Assembly: GCF_021869535.1 (NCBI RefSeq)
Contig: NW_026262668.1
Span: 10,152,348-10,216,347 of the forward strand
Source of the DNA: Mytilus californianus
Taxonomy: Eukaryota > Mollusca > Bivalvia > Mytilida > Mytilidae
Length of the DNA: 64,000 nucleotides
Direction: 5' to 3'
The stretch's first letter is position 1. Every line of letters begins with the position of its first letter. The notes under the pieces were generated by a model. It ran no database searches, was not told where the DNA came from, and saw only the letters and a list, made by a program, of their open reading frames with translations. Shown in pieces: positions 55,922-64,000 of the stretch. The translations under genes were made by a program, and so were the position numbers.

Positions 55922-57025
55922 ATAAAATTGAGAATGGAAATGGGGAATATGTCAAAGAGACAACAACCCGACCAAAGAGCAGAAAACAGCCGAAGGCCAC
56001 AATGGGTCTTCAACGCAGCGAGAAAATCCCGCACCCGGACGGAGGTTGTCCTCAGCTGGCTTGAAAAATTGTGTACTAGTTCAGTGAAAATGGACGTCAC
56101 ACTAAACTCCAAAACATATATATGAACTAAAATTAAAAAAACATACAAGACTAACAAAGGCCAGAGGCTCCTGACTTGGGACAGGCTAAAAAATGCGGCG
56201 GGGTTAAACATGTTTTGTGAGATCTCAACCCTCCCCCTATACCTCTAGCCTATGTAGAATAAAGAAACACATAGCAATACGCACAGTAAAACTCAGTTCA
56301 AAAGAAGTCCGAGTCCGATGTCAGAAAAGGTAACAAAAGAAACTTAGATACATAAATAAATAAAGGACTACTATCAGTTACTGACATGCCAGCTGCAGGC
56401 CTCAATTAAACTGATTGAAAGATTATGTCTTCATCATATGAAAATCAAGTACAATCCCTCCCGTAAGGGGTTTAGTATCATACCATCATAAAATATATGA
56501 GAAGAACATAATCCGTATCATGCCAATAACTGGTTTTAGAATAAATGTGTTTATTTCCGATGCAATGACCCTATGAGTGAATCAATATTAATACCAAAAT
56601 ATGCAATCCTTAATGACTTGACAACGGTATCGTAACTATATCCTTTCCGAATAAGTCTGTTTAAAGGTTTGGTTAGCTTTTGAGGTGAATGCCGACATTT
56701 TTGTGCTTTGTAAAGAATATTACTTTAAATTATTGGATGTGAAATACCTGAACGTATAAGATATAAAATTGAGAATGGAAATGGGGAATGTGTCAAAGAG
56801 ACAACAACCCGACCATAGAACAGACAACAGCAGAAGGTCACCAACAGGTCTTCAATGCAGCGAGAAACTCCCGCACCCGGAGGCGTCCTTCAGCTGGCCC
56901 CTAAGATGTCTGCATGTTGATTTATATTTACGAATGATGTCCTTGTACCGATGATAAAATTTAGTAAATGTTTTTAATAGTTTGTGATATCGAAAACCTT
57001 GGTGTAATAATTTTTCAGAACACAG
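55922..57025 (-). mobile_element. T3 retroelement with reverse-transcriptase remnant, interrupted
   Basis: The tail (55922-56330) is followed by the 3' flank and, from about 56550, the reversed C-terminal reverse-transcriptase region. For example CGATGATAAAATTTAGTAAA and TGATATCGAAAACCTTGGTG are the complements of words at 30416-30475. The coding part has small changes and is split by the insertion at 56763-56901. It matches 30320-31372 almost throughout and is truncated at about 57025. Confidence 0.85.
56763..56901 (-). mobile_element. 139 bp T3 short unit with 6 bp target-site duplication
   Basis: The unit starts ATAAAATTGAGAATGG and ends CAGCTGGCCCC. TAAGAT lies directly on both sides (56757-56762 and 56902-56907). 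Comparison with the uninterrupted sequence at 30508-30545 (GACATCTTATACGTTCGGG) shows TAAGAT once at the target, so the insertion is resolved to the base. Confidence 0.92.
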
Positions 57026-57623
57026 AGATTTCTTCAGTTGAAATCAAATTATGTTTTCTTTAATTTTCGGTCTTTTTTTTTAAGGTGTTTGAAATAATGA
57101 ACAAAATAGTCAAAAGTAGTTCAGGTATTTTCTTTGCTAAATTAAGCCTACAATAGTTAACCGATGATGAAATCTCTTAAATCAAAAAAGTAGAGACAAA
57201 TCAAGGTCACAAACAAAAACTGAGGGAATCGTATGGAATAATAAGAGAGATCTGCTGAATGATCAAATTCAAACCTACGTTCAAACGAAAGCGATATGAA
57301 TAATGATAATCAAATTTATTTCATCATGAACGTTTTGTTAAATCATTATTTTGTATAAATATTATATAAATATCATTTACAATTTCCCGTCTGATATGAG
57401 AAGTGGCAATGAATGGCACATGTGAACATCAGAAAAGTCAATTTGCTCTTCACCATTTTATATGAGGACAAGAAAGTGACAGCTGGTTCACCAGACATGT
57501 TGGAATATGTTAAAGTAAATCCTATAAAAGCCGATTAGCGACCCGTTAGATGAAAAACTCATCTAATTGGTATAAAATTAAAACAACTGGGAGACTTGAA
57601 GAGAATATAAAAAGGTGAAATTG

Positions 57624-57728
57624 AAAACACCTTCATCGGGGGGATATTAAAACACCCTCATCGGGGGGATATTAAAACACCCTCATCGGGAGGATATTAA
57701 AACACCCTCATCGGGGCGATATTAAAAC
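57624..57728 (+). repeat. 26 bp tandem repeat, 4 units
   Basis: The unit AACACCCTCATCGGGGGG plus ATATTAAA occurs four times with small changes. On each side lies a longer similar block with AAAACAACTGGG and GAATATAAA, so the array sits within a larger duplication. Confidence 0.88.
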
Positions 57729-58254
57729 AACTGGGTTAACCGAATAGAATATAAAGTGGTGAGACTAAAAAAGAAATTTACATGTAATGAAAATTTTCTT
57801 TTGTGAACTGTATAAAACATACCCATAGCGTAGTCTTTCAAATGTGATTAGATGCAAATTGCATCGGAAACACACACTTGTTCAAATAAAATCATATTAA
57901 TTCAAACTTGTTTTAAGAGACTTAAAGGTTTTTAAATAATGGTTTGGTTTTCACTGCTTTATAATTTTGTATACTCTCAACTTCGGCTCGTAAGTATGAA
58001 AAATACAGAAAAGTATAATATGTTGCACGTAAAAACCGCCTGTAGGTCATGATATTGAGATCTACAGTAGTGTTTTCTTTTAAATTTTAAACTGTTGTTT
58101 TTGGAGAAAAACATATGAAACAAGTTTACGTTATATTTACTATGGGAAAGTTTTATGAAAAGTAATGATTTGGGAAGTGAGGAAATAACATTGGACACAG
58201 GCTAAAAGAAAACACACAGACAGATAATTCATTGAAGAAAGGAACATTATAAAT

Positions 58255-58450
58255 AAATTCATCATCTATACCAGTATTAAAATCGTGTACGCCAGACGCG
58301 CGTTTCTTCTACAAAGAGACGCTCGAATCAAAACAGGTAAACAGGCCAAATAAATCACATACGAAGTTGAAGAGCTTTGAGGACCCAAAATTTCGAAAGG
58401 TTTTGACAAATACAGCCTGGGAAATCTATTCCTGGTGTAGAAAATCCTAA
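58255..58450 (-). repeat. dispersed repeat family Z, longer reverse copy
   Basis: The segment contains TATACCAGTATTAAAATCGT, GTACGCCAGACGCGCG, GTTGAAGAGCTTTGAGGACC and TTCCTGGTGTAGAAAATCC. Confidence 0.6.
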
Positions 58451-58469
58451 GTACATGTCAGACTTGGGG

Positions 58470-58645
58470 TAATTAAAAATGTAATTGTAATTAGCTGTAA
58501 TTAATTACAATTTTGAAAGTATTTCAATGTAATGTGTAATTAAGCATATTTTCAATTACATGTAATTGAAATTAATGAATTACATTGCCTTTTTGTCATG
58601 TAATTATGAATTACTTTTCAATTACTTTGAATTACATTTAAATAT
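58470..58645. repeat. AATTACA/TAATTA-rich patch
   Basis: Many copies of TAATTA, TGTAATT and AATTACA occur in both orientations within 175 bases. It looks like a degenerate repeat of a short palindromic word. Confidence 0.7.
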
Positions 58646-59439
58646 TTGCTGGGAAATTTATAACATTTATGACCATATCAATAATGAATCATGTACACAG
58701 AAGTGCTGATTACTGGGCTGGTAATACCCCTCCCAAGGGATAACCAAAGAACAACAAGCGAAGCTGAAGAGAATAGTAAACCGACCTGACAGAAGAAAAA
58801 AAAATGCAACCGTTTCTGACTAAGATAACTTGAAAAAAGCATTTCAAATGTTGAATAAAGTTTGCCTCAATTGACTAAACACTTCATCCAAAGTGTATGT
58901 ATTGAGTAGTTCATCATCAATTCTATTTTGCAAACGATTTGACATTTTCAGTGTTTTTTCCAGCTGTCAAATGGCATTCATAGAATTTGAAAAATATGTT
59001 TTGATTTTAATAAATATCGCGTTTAAGAAACACAATTGTTATTCATACAGTTGTTCTTCATAATCTATCCTTTCTTGACATACATTATGGAATTTTCAGT
59101 TTGTCTCTCATTGTGCGCTGACATTCAAAGAATTTCCTAATTGTTTTGACATCGAATGAAATGCTGTATTGAAATGAATAATATCATTGTCAATTTAAAC
59201 GTTTCTTATCTGCGTATCTTGGTTTCCAAGAAAGAAATTCTTCATCACTGTGGGATCCTAGTAGGTAATATTCTAAAAATAATAAGTTCGATACTACTAT
59301 GTACTACATTTTAGTGTTGAGAGCATATATTTGCAATATAATTTTACACATGCTTTACATTGATAATTTCATGTAGCCATCGTGTAATTATTTGATTATT
59401 CATATCAATTGATCAGTTTGACTGGATCAATGTTACGAA

Positions 59440-59700
59440 CTTCAAACAGAGAGGTGGAATAACCAAAATGGATATTTAAACTCATAAGTCGAAAACAAAC
59501 TGACAATGTCATGGCAAAAAAAAAACGGAAAACGGCCAAGTAGCAAAAAACAGTACACAAACACTACATAGAAAACAAAAGACTGTCCAACACGTGCCCC
59601 TGCAAAAACCGGTGGTGGTCTCTTGTGCTGTGAAATGGCAAGCATACCCTACGCCACATGTGGTATCAGTTGTGTTGCTCATGTAAGTAAAGCAAAAGAT
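59440..59700 (-). repeat. dispersed repeat family U, reverse copy
   Basis: Landmarks are ACTCATAAGTCGAAAACAAA, CTGACAATGTCATGGCAAAA, AACGGCCAAGTAGCAAAAAA and GTGGTCTCTTGTGCTGTGA. Its beginning contains one copy of the sequence multiplied at 21571-21905. Confidence 0.75.
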
Positions 59701-60180
59701 AGGCAGAACATTAAAACGTGCACACAATAAGGAAAATAAAACTCATATCAATTGCCGTAAATACGCATTATATAACCCGGTGTCCTCACCTTCTTTAAAA
59801 AGTCGCTATAAACATGCTTTGACATGTGTTTAAAGAAGACATGCTCCGATTAAATTGAAAAGTTACAACAATAAGAAATCTGTAAAATCATTTGTTAGTA
59901 GTGATTCTAAAATTATTCTTATATTCAGTGAATTACAGACATTTTGTTTATTGAATTATCAAATATGGAAATCATTTAAACAATTACCATTAATATGATT
60001 AAATGAGGGTCGCAGCTACCTTTCACCTGTGCCCTTATTTTCCTTTACATCGACTTATATTGTTTCTCCTCTTTGTGCTTTGTGGAAGTCGTAGAAAGTT
60101 TAGTTCTAGGTGTAAAATCTCATATATTCACAGCTATGTCATATTTATTATCGAGACACAATTTAATTACAACTAGTTTT

Positions 60181-60280
60181 TCGCACTTGCTCCCTATTTT
60201 CATTCGGTTGTTTATATGTCGTACCTGGACACCTGGACACGACACATAAACAACCGAACGAAAACGAGGAACAACTGCGA
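60181..60280. mobile_element. 100 bp foldback hairpin
   Basis: The left arm (60181-60222, TCGCACTTGCTCCC to TTTATATGTCGT) is the reverse complement of the right arm (60239-60280) with few mismatches over 42 bases. The 16-base loop contains ACCTGGACACCTGGAC. Confidence 0.85.
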
Positions 60281-61090
60281 TGAACTTATTTTAATAACAT
60301 TGATAACATTCTTGGGTAATCTGTTGACATTTGTTACTATCATTGGCATGTAAATTGTTTTGACGAATATTGTGAAAATAATTGTATAATGTTCGAGATT
60401 GCATGTTAGTTACAAGTAAGCGCGTCACTGTTTTTGATATCCTATGGTGTTTTTCTTTGATGGAATATGAACGTTGTTGTTCTGTGGTTTGCATGTTGTG
60501 TCGACTATTATATTATTTGTTTGTGCGTTTCTCCGTTATGAATGTTCTTGCGTGTGTTTGTGCTGTATTTATGTCACGTAGTGTTTTAGCGATATTTTTA
60601 ACATTGTCATAAAACGGGAGGTTTGGCATGCCATTAAACCAGGTTCAACCCACCATTTTTCTTAAAATGTCCTGTACCAAGTCTGGAATATGGACTTCTT
60701 CTTTTCGAATTAGCCTTGGAGCTCGATATTTCTTAAATACTTTTTTAACAACGAGTTAGACAGAGAGTCATGCACACACAAGGGGTTTATAGAGATAGCC
60801 AAAACCATCTACTAGAAACTTCTTTTAAACATACGATTGCGACAATTTTTTTAAGTGATTGGAGCTCATACTTAACTATAGTTTTACATTAGGGAAAGTA
60901 GTGAATAAAAACATAGTTTTTACTGGTTATTATATCACTTTAAAGGGAGAAATGTCTATATGATAATAAGACATACAAATTAAATAAAAACATGTCTGTT
61001 GTATTTTTGACCCGTTGAACTGTTGTTTCTTTGACTTATAATAAGTCTCAGTTTATAATAAACAAGCAAACAAACAAATGGAAAGAAAAT
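60281..61090. other. no gene recognised
   Basis: Short open frames here have no conserved features. A diverged family W-like fragment (CCAAGTCTGGAATATGGAC) is visible near 60675-60740. Confidence 0.45.
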
Positions 61091-61093
61091 ATT

Positions 61094-61131
61094 CAAACAA
61101 ACAAACAAACAAACAAACAAACAAAATAAAA
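61094..61131. repeat. (CAAA)n microsatellite
   Basis: About nine CAAA units are followed by a short AAAAT run. Confidence 0.92.
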
Positions 61132-61139
61132 TAAAATAA

Positions 61140-62635
61140 TGTCTTTTAGATTGCATTTTATTGATTTAATTTATCAAATTTGGAATAAAAAGTTTTGTTT
61201 TCTTCGTCAAATTATATCAAATTTGATTTAAAAATTAACAGCTGTACTCATTCCATAAGGATGCTGGAAGAAAAAAAAGTCATCAGATTTACTTGTTTCA
61301 TAACTGCAGCTACATGTTTGCGTTAAAAGGCCAATCATTCAAAAAGTTCGATTCTACACAACTTAGATACAAAATTTCTATCACCAACGATTGTTTTCGA
61401 AGATAAAAAAATGTATACATTATCAAATATTACAATCATATGGAACATAATATCAGGATTAATAATCAAATTTATATAATTATAATCATAGTAACAAATT
61501 AAGATCTTATAGAAGTGGAAAATATACTTCTTGTGTTGAAATTCATACAATGTTATTATTTTATTTTGTCGATGCAAATTGAATTCAATCCGATTGAATC
61601 TATTTATTTATATAATATGAAAGTCCCTTTGTGACTCCCTGCTTGCCGACTTGTTTTTCTCTTAATTATGAGATAAACTTCATGCATCAGCTCTCAAAAA
61701 ATATGAAAAGTAGATGGCCTTATTCCTAAACGTAATTATCCGCTGTATGTAAGATGTCCTTTCACGGAATACTACAAAGTTTGGTGACTATATTGACTGC
61801 ATCATATCACAATGAACTTGAATTAAAGGATAATATGGATACAGTTAAGTCTGTATCATATCTTGACTTACATCTAAAAATTGAAAATAAGGGTTGGTTG
61901 AGAACTTATAATTAAGACAAAAGAGTTGATTTTCTGTTTTCATTTGTGAACATTTAATTGCTGTGTGGCACCATTCCAACAGCGTCTGCATATGGATCAA
62001 ACATATCCTTGAAGATAAGATATTCCTGGGCTGCGTTTTTAATTATTTTCTTTCTTTTGGATAACTGCTTACATGTAAGCTGTTGCGACAAGGATATCAA
62101 ATGATAAAGTTGATGTCATCCCTTCGTGCGTATGTTACCACCGATAATGAAAACTTAATCAGAAACGACACACGATATAAAGTGCATTTTAATTTCATTA
62201 TTTAGCAAACAATAAAAAAAATTAATTCATGTTTGCCTGTACTATTTTGCTCCAATAGTTTTACGCTTTCAAAATGGTAAAACAAATGATATTGATGAAG
62301 GATCAGAAACAACTGTAGGTACCAGAAGAGGTTTTTCAAGTAAACAATATAGGATTAGAATATGAATATTGATATAAATTTTTAAATATAAACGTAAGAT
62401 AACAATGTTGTTTCCAAACAAAAGAACAATCACAAAGGAGTCTTTCACTTAGATTCACATTTTTAACTGAATAAAATAAAAACTGCAGTAAATTAGATAT
62501 GGCTGTTCAGCTACTAAATCATTTGTTTCTGATTCTTGTTATGTTTTCAAATATATATGAGGATACCATAAGTTCTGCCTTCGATAAAATATAATACACG
62601 TTAAATGCTTACCGTGTTTTATTTCCTGCAAGTAT
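61140..62635. other. no gene or repeat recognised
   Basis: This is AT-rich sequence with no protein-like frame and no family landmark. Confidence 0.5.
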
Positions 62636-62639
62636 GAAT

Positions 62640-62800
62640 AAACAATGTTTATTATCATTATTAATATAAATAATATTATCATTATCATTATTAGTATTAG
62701 TATTATTATGGCTATTACTATTACTATTATAGAGACAATAATTAATATTATTTTTGTCATTGCAATTATTGTTATTATTTATTATATACTTAGTAGTAAA
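62640..62800. repeat. ATT/ATC-type imperfect microsatellite
   Basis: A run of TTATCATTATTA-type trinucleotides extends over about 150 bases. The minus-strand frames rich in Ile or Asn are artefacts of it. Confidence 0.85.
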
Positions 62801-62838
62801 TACAGATAAATTGTATGTGTAATACAATCATTGGCAAT

Positions 62839-62978
62839 CGTGCTGTATCAGCCACCCGTGATGATATCGATATCAGCACGGTTGCAAAGGCTTTATCACA
62901 CCTTTAATCTGTATGACTTCACGTCATCGATTGCAGTGCAAAGGCTTTATTAAACCCCTAATCTGTATGACGTCATGT
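62839..62978. repeat. short palindrome followed by 54 bp direct repeat
   Basis: CGTGCTGTATC (62839) pairs with GATATCAGCACG (62869-62880). Then GCAAAGGCTTTAT, AATCTGTATGAC and GTCA recur with period 54 (from 62884 and 62938). Confidence 0.7.
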
Positions 62979-63025
62979 CACATTAAAAAACATCTACGTG
63001 AGGTATATATATATAATAAATTGTA

Positions 63026-63155
63026 TATGATATGGCTTTTTCAATATCACACACCGTATCAACCCTCAACCAATATAATCCCTCGAGCAGAGCTCTTGGG
63101 ATTATATTGGTGTCTCGGGTTAATACGGATGTGATATTGAAAAAGCCATATGATA
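63026..63155. mobile_element. 130 bp foldback hairpin
   Basis: The left arm begins TATGATATGGCTTTTTCAAT and the right arm ends ATTGAAAAAGCCATATGATA. The inner parts (CCAATATAATCCC and GGGATTATATTGG) also pair, and the centre is GAGCAGAGCTC. Almost the whole element is arm. Typical of a MITE-like foldback. Confidence 0.88.
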
Positions 63156-63159
63156 TTCT

Positions 63160-64000
63160 CTATTTAATGCACTATCTGTAAGAATATTCTTTGATAATAA
63201 AGATTCTTAATTTTGGCATAGAGTTAAAATAAATTATTTCCAAAAAAGCGTTTCATTGCCCGACAGTCTGTTATCAACAGTAAGCGTTCAACCCGTCATT
63301 CATAATAATGCATGATTTCCTCACGGAAAACGATACATATAGTTTTGACGATTTGTTGTGCGGATGTGACAAGAATAATCGACGATTTTTACTCTAAGTT
63401 ACGAAATAAGATATATAAACAGTTTTCTTCGGTTTTATGCTATAATTCTAAAAAATTGGTATTTTGAGATTGTTTTTTGAGATTACGTTAAAAATTGAAA
63501 GTTAGTATAATAATAAGAATAATGTACAACAGAAGATAACTAAAACAAATCAATGTGTAACATAATTATGTATGTTTTAAAAAGACCCATGCAGGCGTTA
63601 GATTATCTAGCCTGGTGTTACTTTGGTCTTAAGCTTTTTCTAGAACAATTTCTTATTCTGAATTATTTTAATCAGTTATATAACTTAACTGTCGCCTCTG
63701 ATCAATAATAACCCTTTTGCGTATCAAGATTCAAGTATATTAGGCTCCGATGATTTGTTATATAAATATTAAACACTTAGTATACAAAAAATTCTATTAC
63801 GTTTACATCCCTTGAAAAACAATGAATCTTATTTCAAGGAAGGATGAGGTTTAATAATAAATTGCAATTTTCTATAATAAATGTGTGTAAAATAATTACA
63901 ATGTTTCTATTATATAAAACCATGGTAATAGCATTTTAAACAATCAAATTCCTAGCATTCCATTTTTAATGGAATATTTGATGAGAATATATAAAAACGT
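63160..64000. other. no gene or repeat recognised
   Basis: This is AT-rich sequence to the window end with no protein-like frame. Confidence 0.5.

Noticed and set aside
62539-62827. Hydrophobic Ile-rich and Asn-rich minus-strand frames
   Set aside because: They are translations of the ATT/ATC microsatellite.

Overview
This is a 64 kb stretch of AT-rich animal genomic DNA. It has large introns, spliced genes, many short dispersed repeats, retroelement debris, foldback elements and microsatellites. The style of the interspersed repeats and of the one long gene points to a bivalve mollusc, most likely a mussel of the Mytilus type. That assignment rests on recognition of repeat and protein style, not on a database search.

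Region 1 (about 4.0-28.1 kb, plus strand) is one intron-rich gene. Ten exons join in a single open frame of 346 residues to the stop. In order they encode a propeptide-like segment ending in RHKR, a cysteine-containing linker, a complete CAP (SCP/TAPS, CRISP-like) domain with both signature motifs, a Cys-rich EGF-like region, a six-cysteine ShK-type domain, a Gly/Ser-rich spacer and a hydrophobic C-terminal tail resembling a GPI-attachment signal. The signal-peptide exon was not found; it lies before 4074 or outside the window. The introns carry nearly all the other features of this half: three tandem arrays (52, 48 and 27 bp units), a TA-flanked MITE, foldback elements, a compound TC/GTA/GA microsatellite and 3' ends of retroelements.

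Region 2 (28.1-43 kb) holds no confident host gene. It contains a 584 bp element with terminal inverted repeats, a truncated retroelement with a reverse-transcriptase C-terminus (30.3-31.4 kb), a decayed minus-strand non-LTR reverse transcriptase still showing its ADD motif (38.1-39.2 kb), a decayed plus-strand reverse transcriptase of what looks like the Penelope-like type (41-43 kb), and many small repeats.

Region 3 (43-55 kb) holds a small two-exon ankyrin-repeat gene on the minus strand (54387 to 52825). An in-frame TGA is followed directly by 72 more sense codons. A broken paralogue of its first exon lies 10 kb away (43.66-44.13 kb), with start codon lost, a stop, a 2-nt deletion and the splice donor lost.

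Region 4 (54.8-64 kb) is repeat-rich. It includes two nested insertions, one resolved to the base with a 6 bp target-site duplication, two near-perfect foldback hairpins, a TAATTA-rich patch and microsatellites.

The window is dominated by two genes and a repeat landscape. Several of the repeats are modular: tandem arrays grow inside dispersed elements, and short 3' units of longer elements move alone. No CRISPR, operon or prokaryotic feature is present, and no tRNA or rRNA gene was recognised.
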